Of a stretch of DNA of 64,000 nucleotides, positions 53,640-62,841 are shown piece by piece. Numbering within the stretch: position 1 is the stretch's first letter; every line of letters begins with the position of its first letter. Made by a program: the position numbers and the translations under genes. The DNA comes from CAZMUD01 sp964569715. Lineage in GTDB: Bacteria > Chloroflexota > Dehalococcoidia > Dehalococcoidales > UBA2162. Below the pieces are notes generated by a model. That model did not search any database, was not told where the DNA came from, and was given only the letters and a program-made list of their open reading frames with translations. The stretch lies in NCBI GenBank assembly GCA_964569715.1, contig CAZMUD010000001.1, forward strand, positions 1-64,000, in the 5' to 3' direction.

Positions 53640-53921
53640 TCAGGTTATCTCACTAGGCAGAACCTCTACTACCTCTTTCTTGCTTATTATCTCAGCCACT
53701 CGCCACCGCTTCTCCTTGGACAGGGGACGAGTTTCTACAATCCTTACTATATCCCCTTTCTCACACTCATTCTTGGCATCATGAGCCTTATACTTAACTA
53801 CCTTTTTGATAGTCTTCCTATATAGCGGATGATGCTTGGTTGTCTCCACCGCCACCACCACCGTCTTGTCCATCTTATTACTTACTACACGACCGGTCCT
53901 GGTTTTGCGCTTTGTCTCCAT
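53640..53921 (-). CDS. rpsQ: Ribosomal protein uS17
   Basis: The 93-residue protein has [33 protein letters not shown] and [20 protein letters not shown], the OB fold of uS17. It binds 16S rRNA early in assembly. Length and position between rpmC and rplN are normal. Confidence 0.97.
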   Translation of the reverse strand: METKRKTRTGRVVSNKMDKTVVVAVETTKHHPLYRKTIKKVVKYKAHDAKNECEKGDIVRIVETRPLSKEKRWRVAEIISKKEVVEVLPSEIT

Positions 53922-53969
53922 TATTTCAAACTTACCTCAGGCTTAACTTTGTCTCGTAGACTGAAAAAC

Positions 53970-54167
53970 CTACCCCAGGCTTAGCTCTCTCTCCCTCATT
54001 ATAGTCTTAAGCATGGCAATCTTCCTTTTAACCTGCCGAATTTGGCGATGGTTTACCAATTGCTTGGTGCTCAGGCGAAAGCGAAGCTCAAAAAGCTCAC
54101 GGTGAGCTGCCTCCAGTTGCCTTACCAAGTCTTCCGAACTGAGAGCCCGAATTTCCTCGACCTTCAC
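53970..54167 (-). CDS. rpmC: Ribosomal protein uL29
   Basis: The 65-residue two-helix protein reads [40 protein letters not shown] and a final terminal basic helix. It lies at the peptide exit site. Its start overlaps the rplP stop by four bases. Confidence 0.96.
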   Translation of the reverse strand: MKVEEIRALSSEDLVRQLEAAHRELFELRFRLSTKQLVNHRQIRQVKRKIAMLKTIMRERELSLG

Positions 54168-54619
54168 CCTGCGCTTGCTCCTACTGTTTTTTCACGGCCA
54201 GCGGCTACAGTGGACCCTCTGGTGACAAATCTAGTGTCTATCGGGAGTTTGTGCGAAGCGAGACGCATTGCCTCTTTAGCCACTTCCTCAGCAACACCCG
54301 ACATTTCAAATAGAATCCTGCCCGGTTTAACCACAGCTACCCAATGGTCAGGGGCACCCTTCCCTGAACCCATGCGGGTCTCCGCCGCCTTTTTGGTAAC
54401 CGGTTTATGGGGGAAAACACACACCCAGATATTGCCACCACGACGAACATGATGAGTAATTGCACGGCGAGCTGCCTCAATTTGACGAGCGGTAACCCAA
54501 GCCGGTTCCAGTGCCTGCAAGCCAAAATCGCCAAAGACAACCGTGTTCCCTACATTGGCTTTACCCCGGCGCCGTCCTTTGTGAGCCTTACGGAATTTCA
54601 CTCGCTTAGGTTGTAACAT
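54164..54619 (-). CDS. rplP: Ribosomal protein uL16
   Basis: From ATG 54619 the protein has 151 residues, with [60 protein letters not shown] and [20 protein letters not shown]. It shapes the A-site tRNA pocket. The C-terminal tail is some ten residues longer than usual. It overlaps the end of rpsC by 14 bases. Confidence 0.97.
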   Translation of the reverse strand: MLQPKRVKFRKAHKGRRRGKANVGNTVVFGDFGLQALEPAWVTARQIEAARRAITHHVRRGGNIWVCVFPHKPVTKKAAETRMGSGKGAPDHWVAVVKPGRILFEMSGVAEEVAKEAMRLASHKLPIDTRFVTRGSTVAAGREKTVGASAG

Positions 54620-55793
54620 CACTCTCTCCCGGTTCTATAGATACCTCTGCCTCGGCTACCAGCTCGGCAGGTGCCTCCTCAACCTCCTCTACCTTGGCTT
54701 CCGGAGTAGGTGCTGCTCTAGCTCTCCTCTTTGCCGCTGGCTTAGCCGGCTTCTCCTCCACTTCCACACTTGCCTCGGCTACCGGCTCGGCAGGTGCCTC
54801 CTCAACCTCCTCTACCTTGGCTTCCGGAGTAGGTGCTGCNNNNNNNNNNNNNNNNNNNNNNNNNNNNNNNNNNNNNNNNNNNNNNNNNNNNNNNNNNNNN
54901 NNNNNNNNNNNNNNNNNNNNNNNNNNNNNNNNNNNNNNNCTAGCTCTCCTCTTTGCCGCTGGCTTAGCCGGCTTCTCCTCCACTTCCACGCTTACCTCGG
55001 CTACTGGCTCGGCAGGTGCCTCCTCTACCTCCTCTACCTTGGCTTCCGGAGTAGGTGCTGCCCTAGCTCTCCTCTTTGCCGCTGGCTTAGCCGGCTTCTC
55101 CTCCACTTCCACACTTGCCTCGGCTACCGGCTCGGCAGGTGCCTCCTCTACCTCCTCTACCTTGGCTTCCGGCAGAATTTCACCTTTGTATATCCAGACT
55201 TTTACTCCAATCCGACCCATAGTGGTACGCGCCTCAATAAAGCCATAATCAATATCAGCCCGCAGCGTATGCAAGGGCACTTGACCCTCGTGCATGCTCA
55301 GGCGGCGGGCTATCTCAGCGCCGCCTAATCTACCGGCACAACTGACTTTCATTCCCTTGGCGCCAGCCTGCATGGTGCGAAGCATCACCTGCTTCATAGC
55401 CCTCCGGTAAGCAATGCGGCGCTCAATCTGCTCAGCTATTGTCCTGGCCACCAGATAAGCATCTAGCTCCGGCTGCCGAACCTCCTGGATATTCAATTGC
55501 ACCCTCTTGCCAATAAGCTGTTCAAGGTAACGCCTCATTTCATCAACCCGCTGTCCTCCGCGCCCGATAACGATGCCAGGTCGGGCGGTATAGATAGTTA
55601 TCGACACCTGATTTGCCTGACGCTCAATCTCCACCAAGGAGACCGCAGCATCCGCATACCTGGATTGAATAGCCTTTCGCAGCCTCAGGTCTTCCTGCAA
55701 GAACTCGGCATAATGCTTATCGGCATACCACTTGGCTTGCCAATCACGTATGACGCCAATTCTAAAACCTATAGGGTGCACTTTATGTCCCAT
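54606..55793 (-). CDS. rpsC: Ribosomal protein uS3 with a tandem-repeat C-terminal tail, interrupted by a gap
   Basis: From ATG 55793 ([20 protein letters not shown]) the first 205 or so residues are a normal uS3. They include the KH GxxG loop in [16 protein letters not shown] and the C-domain ending [15 protein letters not shown]. After that comes a long acidic/basic tail of repeated 41-residue units ([34 protein letters not shown]). Bacterial uS3 is usually 210-250 residues; this is at least 395. A run of 100 N (54840-54939) lies inside the repeats, so the true number of units is unknown. The last unit diverges to [17 protein letters not shown]. Confidence 0.95.
   Translation of the reverse strand: MGHKVHPIGFRIGVIRDWQAKWYADKHYAEFLQEDLRLRKAIQSRYADAAVSLVEIERQANQVSITIYTARPGIVIGRGGQRVDEMRRYLEQLIGKRVQLNIQEVRQPELDAYLVARTIAEQIERRIAYRRAMKQVMLRTMQAGAKGMKVSCAGRLGGAEIARRLSMHEGQVPLHTLRADIDYGFIEARTTMGRIGVKVWIYKGEILPEAKVEEVEEAPAEPVAEASVEVEEKPAKPAAKRRARAAPTPEAKVEEVEEAPAEPVAEVSVEVEEKPAKPAAKRRAXXXXXXXXXXXXXXXXXXXXXXXXXXXXXXXXXXAAPTPEAKVEEVEEAPAEPVAEASVEVEEKPAKPAAKRRARAAPTPEAKVEEVEEAPAELVAEAEVSIEPGESDVTT
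54650..55184 (-). repeat. 123-bp tandem repeats encoding the uS3 tail, with assembly gap
   Basis: The marker GGCTTCCGG recurs at 54696, 54819, 55041 and 55164. Spacing is exactly 123 bases on each side of the gap and 222 across it. A whole number of units would need a gap of 124 or 247 bases rather than 100, so the N run is a placeholder. Units differ at only a few bases, which explains the failed assembly. Confidence 0.9.
54840..54939. other. Assembly gap of 100 N
   Basis: One hundred undetermined bases lie inside the rpsC repeats. A round 100 is the usual placeholder for unknown length. The reading frame appears continuous only because 222 bases between markers is a multiple of three. Confidence 0.99.
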
Positions 55794-56133
55794 TAACTCT
55801 CTCCTGCTCGGCAACAACAACTGTAATATGACTGGAACGTTTAAGGATAGGGCTCGCTCGCCCTCGAGCCCTGGGGCGATACCTCTTCAAAGTTGGTGCC
55901 TCATCGGCAAAGATACTGACAATCTTCAAAACCGAAGGGGACATCTGAAAACCGTTCTCCGCATTGGCAGCCGCTGATTTTATCACCTTGGCCACAACCC
56001 GCGCCGTCGGCGAAGGTGTAAACCTAAGCATGGTCAACGCTTCATTCACTGGCTTACCCCGTACCATATCTACCAGCAGGCGCACTTTACGAGGTGATAC
56101 GCCGGTATCTTTAGCTACTGCTCTTACTTCCAT
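55783..56133 (-). CDS. rplV: Ribosomal protein uL22
   Basis: The 116-residue protein has [40 protein letters not shown] and [20 protein letters not shown], the beta-hairpin that lines the exit tunnel. It overlaps the rpsC start by 11 bases. Confidence 0.97.
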   Translation of the reverse strand: MEVRAVAKDTGVSPRKVRLLVDMVRGKPVNEALTMLRFTPSPTARVVAKVIKSAAANAENGFQMSPSVLKIVSIFADEAPTLKRYRPRARGRASPILKRSSHITVVVAEQERVNGT

Positions 56134-56167
56134 TTTACGTCTTTATGCCCCACCTAAAGTAAATAAA

Positions 56168-56458
56168 CTAGACCCTTCTTATCTGGGTAGTCTTTTCCCC
56201 CCTAGAGGTATGCCCCCTAAAGGTTCGCGTTAAAGCAAATTCACCTAACTTATGCCCCACCATATTTTCAGTAATAAAGATAGGTACATGCCTTCGGCCA
56301 TCATGCACCCCGATAGTAAGCCCTACCATCTCAGGTACGATGGTAGACCAGCGCGCCCAGGTTTTTATTATCTCCTTCTGCCCAGAACGGTTGAGTGTCT
56401 CCACTTTCTTCATTAGTTTGGCATCAAGAGCCGGCCCCTTTTTAGTTGACCTTGACAT
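56168..56458 (-). CDS. rpsS: Ribosomal protein uS19
   Basis: The 96-residue protein has [40 protein letters not shown] and [20 protein letters not shown], diagnostic of uS19 in the 30S head. Position after rplB is standard. Confidence 0.97.
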   Translation of the reverse strand: MSRSTKKGPALDAKLMKKVETLNRSGQKEIIKTWARWSTIVPEMVGLTIGVHDGRRHVPIFITENMVGHKLGEFALTRTFRGHTSRGEKTTQIRRV

Positions 56459-56460
56459 TT

Positions 56461-57291
56461 TTACTTACTCCCCCGGCGCTTAACAATCATTTTATCCGAA
56501 GCCTTATGCTTACGAGTTTTATAGCCAAGGGCCGGTTTACCCCACGGCGTTTTAGGTCCAGGCAAGCCTATTGGACTTCTACCCTCGCCACCACCATGAG
56601 GATGGTCACGCGGAGACATGGCTGAACCTCTCACCGTGGGTCGCCAGCCCAGCCACCGTTTGCGACCTGCCTTGCCCAACTTAACGCCCTGATGGTCAAC
56701 ATTGCCTACCTGCCCGATGGTAGCCGAACAATCACTGTGAATACGCCTCGCCTCACCAGACGGCAACCGAATCAGGGCATATTCACCCTCCTTGGCTACT
56801 AGTTGAGCTACCATCCCGGCACTCCGCACTAACTGCCCACCCCTTCCCTTCCGCAACTCAATATTATGTATTAGAGTCCCGCTTGGGATTAGCTTTAAGG
56901 GTAAGCTATTCCCAGGTTTTATCTCAGCATCACTACCTGACTTTATAATATCGTCAACATTCAGCTCTAAGGGGGCAAGGATGTAGCGCTTCTCCCCGTC
57001 AACATAGTAAATGAGAGCAATACGTGCCGAACGGTTGGGGTCATATTCAATGGCCGCCACCCTACCCGGCACACCAACCTTATCCCGCTTAAAGTCAATA
57101 ATACGGAGCTTCCGCTTCGCCCCGCCGCCGCGGTGACGAACCGTTATTCTCCCCTGACTGTTACGCCCGGCTCTCTTTTTAAGGGGTAAGAGCAGGGACT
57201 TTTCTGGCTTGTCCTTGGTTATTTCCTCAAAGGTAGCACCAGTCATACCCCGCCTACCAGGAGAGGTTGGGCGATATATCTTTAATGCCAT
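56461..57291 (-). CDS. rplB: Ribosomal protein uL2
   Basis: The 276-residue protein has [20 protein letters not shown], the central [20 protein letters not shown], and the peptidyl-transferase-centre loop [20 protein letters not shown]. It is full length. It is separated from rplW upstream by 182 bases that hold a hairpin repeat, an unusually large gap for this operon. Confidence 0.97.
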   Translation of the reverse strand: MALKIYRPTSPGRRGMTGATFEEITKDKPEKSLLLPLKKRAGRNSQGRITVRHRGGGAKRKLRIIDFKRDKVGVPGRVAAIEYDPNRSARIALIYYVDGEKRYILAPLELNVDDIIKSGSDAEIKPGNSLPLKLIPSGTLIHNIELRKGRGGQLVRSAGMVAQLVAKEGEYALIRLPSGEARRIHSDCSATIGQVGNVDHQGVKLGKAGRKRWLGWRPTVRGSAMSPRDHPHGGGEGRSPIGLPGPKTPWGKPALGYKTRKHKASDKMIVKRRGSK

Positions 57292-57353
57292 CTTTTAATA
57301 TAATCCCCTTAATTTTTTATAATACATATTCACTTATTTCTGTCCAAGTCACC

Positions 57354-57466
57354 TACCTCTCCCCTTTAATCCCCTTCTCCCGCTGGGCTTTCGCCCTTTA
57401 GGGCAAGCCTTCAAAGGAGAGAGGGAAGAGTGGTTATTGAAGGGGCTTCGCCCCTTCAAACTTCCC
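57354..57466. repeat. Dispersed hairpin repeat, copy 7, inside the S10 operon
   Basis: The copy runs CTCTCCCCTTTAATCCCC, then the CTTCTCC...CCTTCAAAGGAGAG arm and AAGGGGC-TTC-GCCCCTT. The CCTTCAAAGG palindrome seen in other copies is split by about 29 extra bases (CCGCTGGGCTTTCGCCC, TTTAGGGCAAG) that could form their own hairpin. It lies between rplW and rplB. Confidence 0.75.
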
Positions 57467-57473
57467 CTCTTAT

Positions 57474-57758
57474 TTAAACACCCTCAAAGAGTTCTATCTT
57501 GTCCCCCGCCTTGAGGGTAACAATCGCCTTTTTCCAAGGGTGAGCTGGGAGTTGCCGTCTTCCCAGTCTTCGCCTCTTGTCGGGCATTGTCATCACATTA
57601 ACGGCGGTTACCTCGACCTTAAACGCCTTTTCCACAGCTTGCTTAATCTGGGGTTTATTGGCTTCCCCTGCCACTTCAAAAGCATATTTGCCCTGAGCTT
57701 GAAGGACAGTAGATTTTTCAGTTATTAACGGACGCCGCAATACCTCGTAAAGGTGCAT
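57474..57758 (-). CDS. rplW: Ribosomal protein uL23
   Basis: The 94-residue protein has LRRPLITEKSTVLQAQGKYA, FEVAGEANKPQIKQAVEKAF and the VKVTAVNTM-like VEVTAVNVMTMPDKRRRLGR. It sits at the tunnel exit and docks trigger factor and SRP. Its start overlaps the rplD end by 41 bases, an unusually long overlap that implies coupled translation. Confidence 0.97.
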   Translation of the reverse strand: MHLYEVLRRPLITEKSTVLQAQGKYAFEVAGEANKPQIKQAVEKAFKVEVTAVNVMTMPDKRRRLGRRQLPAHPWKKAIVTLKAGDKIELFEGV

Positions 57759-58401
57759 GGCTTCCTCCCTTAGACAACCTCTCCCCCCACAACTCTTCTG
57801 CTTTGCGCACTGCCGCCACCGTCATAAGCAGCATCTTACAGGAAAGGATGTCAACCACATTAAGTAAGCTGGCTGGCATTGTCTTAATCCCGGGCAAGTT
57901 ACGGGCTGATTTAACCACGTTCTCTTCTGGTTCAGAAGTAGCGATAAGAGCCGAGGAATCCACTCCTAGTGCTGCTAAAATCGACACCATCTCCTTAGTC
58001 CTGGGCTGCTCAAGCTTCAGTTGCTCCAGAATAATTAACTCTTCGTCTCTAACCTTGGCCGATAGGACACATCTTAGAGCTAGTTGGCGCATTTTCTTAG
58101 GCATGTCTTGTCGGTAGCTTCTCGGTTTGGAGCCAAAAGTGATGCCCCCTCCCCGGCGCAGTGGTGACTTTTTACTACCAGCCCGAGCAAAACCGGTGCC
58201 TTTCTGGCGGAACAACTTCCTGGTGCTACCAGAAACTTCGCCACGAGTTTTAGTACTAGCCGTTCCCTGACGAGCGTTTGCCTGCTGTCTTACCATCGCC
58301 TGATGCACCACTGTCTGATTAAACGGCACGCCAAAAACTTGCTCGCTAATCTCAATATGCTCAACCACTTCTCCAGCAAGGTTATGAACTGGAACTTGCA
58401 C
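57718..58401 (-). CDS. rplD: Ribosomal protein uL4
   Basis: The 227-residue protein has VFGVPFNQTVVHQAMVRQQA, the tunnel loop GEVSGSTRKLFRQKGTGFAR and GGGITFGSKPRSYRQDMPKK. In E. coli uL4 represses the S10 operon; that role cannot be seen here. The C-terminal residues overlap rplW by 41 bases, and the start overlaps rplC by 20. Confidence 0.97.
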   Translation of the reverse strand: MQVPVHNLAGEVVEHIEISEQVFGVPFNQTVVHQAMVRQQANARQGTASTKTRGEVSGSTRKLFRQKGTGFARAGSKKSPLRRGGGITFGSKPRSYRQDMPKKMRQLALRCVLSAKVRDEELIILEQLKLEQPRTKEMVSILAALGVDSSALIATSEPEENVVKSARNLPGIKTMPASLLNVVDILSCKMLLMTVAAVRKAEELWGERLSKGGSHAPLRGIAASVNN

Positions 58402-59029
58402 TTGCCTGCTTCTCCTTACTTGATTTTCTTATTAGCAGTAGCCCATCCTTGTCCCCAGGTACTGCTCCCTTAACCAGCAACAGGTTACGCTCAGGGTCGG
58501 CTTCAAATACTTCTAGATGACGTGCCGTCACCCTCTCACCCCCCATTCGTCCCGCCATACGCATCCCTTTGAATACTCTACCCGGAGAGGTAGTAGCCCC
58601 TATAGAGCCCGCGTGACGGTGTCGGTCAGACTGCCCATGCGTTTTGGGTCCGCCAGCAAAATGATGGCGTTTTACTACGCCGGCAAAGCCCTTACTCTTT
58701 GACACCCCGGTAACATCAATTAGGTCACCTTCCTTGAACAGGCTAACATCAACCCTGTCTCCAACCTCAACAGCTTCAGCATCATCCACCCTGAATTCTC
58801 TGAGATACCTAAACTGGCCTAGCTCCTTGAGATGTCCCCGCTGAGGGGATTTGAGCCGCTTCGCTTCACCAAAGCCAAGCTGAACCGCATTATATCCTTC
58901 CTTAGCGGCAGTTTTTACCTGTATTACAGTGCACGGGCCAGCCTCAACAGCAGTTACTGCCTCTACTTCACCACTGTCCCTGTACATCTGGGTCATACCC
59001 AGCTTCCTGCCGATAATTCCTTGGAGCAT
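58382..59029 (-). CDS. rplC: Ribosomal protein uL3
   Basis: The 215-residue protein has GIIGRKLGMTQMYRDSGEVE, SKSKGFAGVVKRHHFAGGPK and THGQSDRHRHAGSIGATTSP, then GRVFKGMRMAGRMGGERVTA. The last blocks are the extended loop close to the peptidyl-transferase centre. It is full length. Confidence 0.97.
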   Translation of the reverse strand: MLQGIIGRKLGMTQMYRDSGEVEAVTAVEAGPCTVIQVKTAAKEGYNAVQLGFGEAKRLKSPQRGHLKELGQFRYLREFRVDDAEAVEVGDRVDVSLFKEGDLIDVTGVSKSKGFAGVVKRHHFAGGPKTHGQSDRHRHAGSIGATTSPGRVFKGMRMAGRMGGERVTARHLEVFEADPERNLLLVKGAVPGDKDGLLLIRKSSKEKQASASSSS

Positions 59030-59061
59030 ATCTTTAGTTACCTTGGATTTAATATTGCCTC

Positions 59062-59370
59062 TTACAACTTAATATCTATCTCAACCCCTGAGGGCAGGTT
59101 CAGCCCAGTCAGAGCGTCTATCGTTTTGGAAGTCGTCTCTATAATATCAATAAGACGCTTATGGGTTCGAATTTCAAATTGCTCCTGTGAGTTTTTATCA
59201 ATAAACGGGGAGCGGATAACACTGAACTTCTGAAGACGGGTAGGTAGCGGCACCGGTCCAGAAACAACTGCTCCGGTACGTTCTACTGCCCCTACAATCT
59301 GTTCAGCAGCCTGGTCAACCAGCTTATGGTCAAAACCCTTTATCTTGATGCGAATCTTCTGTTTAGGCAT
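59062..59370 (-). CDS. rpsJ: Ribosomal protein uS10
   Basis: The 102-residue protein has [40 protein letters not shown] and [20 protein letters not shown]. uS10 doubles as the antitermination factor NusE. It comes seven bases after fusA, with no tuf gene between, unlike the common order. Confidence 0.97.
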   Translation of the reverse strand: MPKQKIRIKIKGFDHKLVDQAAEQIVGAVERTGAVVSGPVPLPTRLQKFSVIRSPFIDKNSQEQFEIRTHKRLIDIIETTSKTIDALTGLNLPSGVEIDIKL

Positions 59371-59377
59371 ATCTTGT

Positions 59378-61450
59378 CTACCCTACTTCATCAGTAACCT
59401 GGGCTACCAGTTCCGCCGGTAGCTCCTGATAGCGATAAAATTCCATAGAGTGGGTGGCTCTGCCCTGAGTTTTCGACCTGAGGCTGGTAGCATAGCCAAA
59501 GGCCTCAGCTAAGGGTATAAGGGCATAAATAGTGGACATCTCGCCGTGTGTCTCAATAGACTCAATATGTGCCCTCCTGGAATTGAGGTCACCTATGATA
59601 TCACCAAGAAACTGCTCTGGTGTAACCACCTCCAGCTTCATGATAGGCTCCAAAAGGATGGGTTTGGCTTTAGCTACACCATTCTTAAGAGCCATCGACC
59701 CGGCCATCTTAAAGGCTAACTCCGAAGAGTCAACCTCATGATAGCTGCCATCATAAAGGGTTACTTTAATATCAACCACCGGGTAGCTGGCCAATACCCC
59801 GGTCTCCATAGCCTCTTTAATGCCACTCTCGATGGCTGGGATATATGGCTTGGGTATGGCTGTACCCTTAATACGATTGATAAACTGTAAACCGCTGCCA
59901 CGCTTCGCCGGCTCGAGCTCAAGACAGGCATGACCATATTGACCGTGACCCCCGGTTTGCCGGACGAATCTACCTTCAGCTCGCACCGGCCTAGTGATAG
60001 TCTCCTTATAGGCAACCCGTGGCCTACCCACCTTGGCACCTACTCTAAATTCACTGAGTAACCGGCTTATTATAACCTCCAGGTGAAGCTCACCCATACC
60101 TGAGATAATTGTCTGTCCTGTCTCCTCGTCATAAATCACCTTAAAGGTGGGGTCCTCCTCGGTTAACTTTTGCAGGGCTTCTCCCATTCTGTCCTGGTCA
60201 ACCTTGGTTTTGGGCTCAATAGCCACCGAGAGCACCGGCTCAGGGAAACGAATAGATTCAAGAATCACCGGCTGAGAGGGATGGCACAGCGTATCGCCGG
60301 TAAAGGTATTCTTAAGACCTAAGGTAGCCGCTATAGCCCCGGTGTCGGCCTCACCTATCTCTTCACGACGATTGGCGTGCATTAATAGTAACCGTCCAAG
60401 GCGCTCCCGCTTGCCTCGCGTCGCATTATATGCCTGTGCTCCTGCCTCCACTCTGCCTGAATACACTCTAAAATAGACCAGCCTGCCCACAAAGGGGTCG
60501 GAAACCACCTTAAAGGCTATGGCGGTAAAGGGCGCCTCATCACTGGCTGGGCGAGCAACTTCGGCACCCCCCTTGATGTTAATAGCCCGCACCGGTGGCA
60601 TATCCAACGGTGAGGGAAGGTAGTCGGTAATTGCATCAAGTAATGGCTGGATACTTTTATTCCTTAGCGCACTACCGCAGAGAATAGGCACCCCCTTATT
60701 CGCCAGGGTTGCCCTTCTCAAGGCTCCTCTTAACTCAGCAGCTGTAATACTACGGCCGTCAAGATAAGCCAGCATAATCTGGTCATCCATCTCAGCCAGC
60801 TTTTCAATCAATGCCTGGCGAAATTCGATACACTGTGCCCGCTCTGCTTCAGGAATAGCTACCTCCACTGGCTCTGAATCAAGATTGCCATCAAAGCTCC
60901 ACGCCTTGTTTTCTACCAGGTCAATTATGCCCTCATAGGAGGCTTCACTGCTTAAAGGTAGCTGAATAGGCAGAGGCGTGGCTCGCAGCCGCTCTTCAAT
61001 CATGGATATAGTACGCTTAAAATTGGCACCAACCCGGTCCATCTTATTGATGAAGCAAATCCTGGGCACATGATATCTATCAGCCTGCCGCCATACTGTC
61101 TCTGATTGAGCCTCAACTCCAGCCACAGCATCGAAAACCACCACCCCCCCATCCAGTACTCTAAGGCTACGCTCGACCTCAGCCGTAAAATCAACATGCC
61201 CCGGGGTATCAATAATATTGATGCGGCGGTCCCCCCAATAACAGGTGGTTGCCGCCGCCGTGATGGTAATACCTCGCTCCTTCTCCTGCTCCATCCAATC
61301 CATTACGGCCGTTCCATCATGCACCTCACCCACCTTATAAGTGCGGCCGGTATAATATAATATCCTTTCGGTGACGGTAGTCTTGCCGGCATCAATGTGA
61401 GCGATAAAAGCTATATTTCGTATGTCCTCTAACGGGAAACTTCTGGGCAT
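59378..61450 (-). CDS. fusA: Elongation factor G
   Basis: From ATG 61450 the protein has 690 residues and starts [20 protein letters not shown]. The G domain has [19 protein letters not shown], the [12 protein letters not shown] switch region, DTPGHVDF and [11 protein letters not shown], and domains II-V follow ([14 protein letters not shown]). It drives ribosomal translocation by GTP hydrolysis. The open frame extends further upstream into rpsG, but AAGGGATAGGG precedes ATG 61450 and the family starts there. Confidence 0.97.
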   Translation of the reverse strand: MPRSFPLEDIRNIAFIAHIDAGKTTVTERILYYTGRTYKVGEVHDGTAVMDWMEQEKERGITITAAATTCYWGDRRINIIDTPGHVDFTAEVERSLRVLDGGVVVFDAVAGVEAQSETVWRQADRYHVPRICFINKMDRVGANFKRTISMIEERLRATPLPIQLPLSSEASYEGIIDLVENKAWSFDGNLDSEPVEVAIPEAERAQCIEFRQALIEKLAEMDDQIMLAYLDGRSITAAELRGALRRATLANKGVPILCGSALRNKSIQPLLDAITDYLPSPLDMPPVRAINIKGGAEVARPASDEAPFTAIAFKVVSDPFVGRLVYFRVYSGRVEAGAQAYNATRGKRERLGRLLLMHANRREEIGEADTGAIAATLGLKNTFTGDTLCHPSQPVILESIRFPEPVLSVAIEPKTKVDQDRMGEALQKLTEEDPTFKVIYDEETGQTIISGMGELHLEVIISRLLSEFRVGAKVGRPRVAYKETITRPVRAEGRFVRQTGGHGQYGHACLELEPAKRGSGLQFINRIKGTAIPKPYIPAIESGIKEAMETGVLASYPVVDIKVTLYDGSYHEVDSSELAFKMAGSMALKNGVAKAKPILLEPIMKLEVVTPEQFLGDIIGDLNSRRAHIESIETHGEMSTIYALIPLAEAFGYATSLRSKTQGRATHSMEFYRYQELPAELVAQVTDEVG

Positions 61451-61526
61451 AACCCTATCCCTTACCTCTAATTTGACTGATACTGGACTTTTTACCATAA
61501 CACTAGAATTAATAGCAAACAACCTC

Positions 61527-61997
61527 TCACCATCTATAGTGGGCAAAGGCTCTATTAGCCTCAGCCATTCTATGAGTGTCGTCACGCTTTTTAATAGTTA
61601 CTCCCTGTCCCTTGGCGGCATCACTAAGCTCACCCGCCAGCTTCTCCGTCATAGATTTGCCCGGTCTGGCTCTAGCCGATGCTACCAGCCAGCGTATAGC
61701 TAGCGAGAGGCTCCGGGCAGGTCGAACCTCTACTGGTACCTGGTAGGTAGCCCCCCCTATTCGGCGCGACTTTACTTCAAGTTGAGGGGTAGCATTCCTT
61801 ACCGCCTGTTCCAACACGGTGACCGGGTCTTTAGACTCCTGCCCTTCTATAGTATGCAAAGCACTGTATACAATTTTCTCGGCCGTACTTTTTTTGCCAC
61901 ACTGCATTATTTTATCAATCAACTTGGCTACAATTACATTCTGATATCTAGCATCTGGGGCTATTTCTCTTATGGTAGCTCGGCTCCGCCTTGACAT
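61527..61997 (-). CDS. rpsG: Ribosomal protein uS7
   Basis: The 156-residue protein has [40 protein letters not shown] and [20 protein letters not shown], then the C-terminal [13 protein letters not shown]. It nucleates the 30S head and, in E. coli, represses the str operon. It lies eight bases after rpsL. Confidence 0.97.
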   Translation of the reverse strand: MSRRSRATIREIAPDARYQNVIVAKLIDKIMQCGKKSTAEKIVYSALHTIEGQESKDPVTVLEQAVRNATPQLEVKSRRIGGATYQVPVEVRPARSLSLAIRWLVASARARPGKSMTEKLAGELSDAAKGQGVTIKKRDDTHRMAEANRAFAHYRW

Positions 61998-62005
61998 TCT
62001 ACCTC

Positions 62006-62443
62006 CTAAGCACCTTCGTCTACGGCTACGGCTCTGGTTCGCTTGGTGCCATATTTACTACGACCTTGACGGCGGTCAACCACACCGGTAGCATCCAGTG
62101 CCCCTCGGATAATATGGTAACGAACACCAGGTAAATCCTTCACCCGCCCTCCATGAATGAGGACTACAGAATGCTCCTGCAATTCATGCCCTTCACCAGG
62201 AATATAAGCTGTTACCTCCATCCCATTGGTCAGCCGCACCCTGGCTATCTTGCGCAGCGCTGAATTAGGCTTCTTCGGGGTGGTAGTCTTCACCTGGACA
62301 CAAACCCCTCGCTTTTGCGGAGAACCCTTGCTTTGCACCATCCTGTTCTTCAAAGCATTGTAGCTAAAGCGCAAGGCTGGCGTCTTCGTTTTCTTGATAA
62401 CCCTCTTACGCCCTTTACGAATAAGCTGATTAATTGTAGGCAA
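62006..62443 (-). CDS. rpsL: Ribosomal protein uS12
   Basis: With TTG 62443 as start, preceded by GGGAGGAGG at good spacing, the protein has 145 residues beginning [20 protein letters not shown]. It has [20 protein letters not shown] and the decoding loops [20 protein letters not shown] and [17 protein letters not shown]. The lysine in TTPKKPNSA is the classic streptomycin-resistance position, here with the sensitive-type residue. The longer frame from 62467 adds residues covering the ribosome site. Confidence 0.95.
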   Translation of the reverse strand: MPTINQLIRKGRKRVIKKTKTPALRFSYNALKNRMVQSKGSPQKRGVCVQVKTTTPKKPNSALRKIARVRLTNGMEVTAYIPGEGHELQEHSVVLIHGGRVKDLPGVRYHIIRGALDATGVVDRRQGRSKYGTKRTRAVAVDEGA

Positions 62444-62472
62444 TTTCCTCCTCCCTATCTCGCACAATTGAA

Positions 62473-62532
62473 ATGGATGAGCTTAGGCTCATCCATCCGA
62501 CTCGATAGATTGAACTCCAAGCTCAATCTATC
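62473..62532 (-). promoter_or_regulatory. Two hairpins in the rpsL operon leader
   Basis: ATGGATGAGC/GCTCATCCAT (62473-62496, loop TTAG) and GATAGATTGA/TCAATCTATC (62504-62532, 9-base loop) each form a perfect 10-bp stem. They lie between the promoter and the rpsL start on the transcript. No T-run follows, so they are candidates for a ribosomal-protein binding site or mRNA-stability element rather than a terminator. Confidence 0.5.
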
Positions 62533-62566
62533 AGTCCTTAGCTGAACTACCAGATGCCAACGCTAA

Positions 62567-62596
62567 AGTCTATCATAGCTGAAAGCTAACTGTCAA
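62567..62596 (-). promoter_or_regulatory. Promoter of the ribosomal superoperon
   Basis: On the minus strand TTGACA (62591-62596) is a perfect -35. TAGACT (62567-62572), preceded by TGA as an extended element, lies 18 bp downstream. Transcription would start near 62560, giving a leader of about 117 bases before rpsL. Confidence 0.6.
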
Positions 62597-62665
62597 CTCC
62601 TACTACTCGTCCAGTACATTAGTGACAGATAACCTCCTCCCAAAGACACAAGAAACTACAATAGC

Positions 62666-62694
62666 TTCACTCCATAGCTAAATTGTGCTATAAT
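62666..62694 (+). promoter_or_regulatory. Promoter of gyrB
   Basis: TTCACT (62666-62671), a 17-bp spacer and TATAAT (62689-62694) with extended TGC make a strong promoter pointing to gyrB. The predicted start is near 62701, leaving a leader of about 140 bases. That leader contains a 45-codon open frame (62702-62839) that ends two bases before the gyrB start, but I see no evidence that it is translated. Confidence 0.65.
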
Positions 62695-62841
62695 AGTATA
62701 AATGGCTACTTTATTACCGTCAAAAATCACCATTAACTCTTCAGCCTCTTGCATTAGCCGCCTTTCTGTCTCAAAATACATGCTTTCTGCCTCATTTTTC
62801 ACCCTTTGCCTTCACCACCAACAAGGGGGTAAGGACTAGCC

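Noticed and set aside
54694..55248. Long plus-strand frame across the N gap rich in Ala, Ser and Thr
   Set aside because: It is the complement of the rpsC repeat tail. Its length reflects the repeat codon bias and the arbitrary 100-N gap.
23177..57466. Hairpin repeats as a CRISPR array
   Set aside because: Copies are kilobases apart, differ in length and have no regular spacers, and no cas gene is present.
62702..62839. 45-codon frame in the gyrB leader ending two bases before the GTG
   Set aside because: It would need a leaderless start, has no family resemblance, and the opposite strand is open as well. Composition does not favour either, so it was noted only with the promoter.
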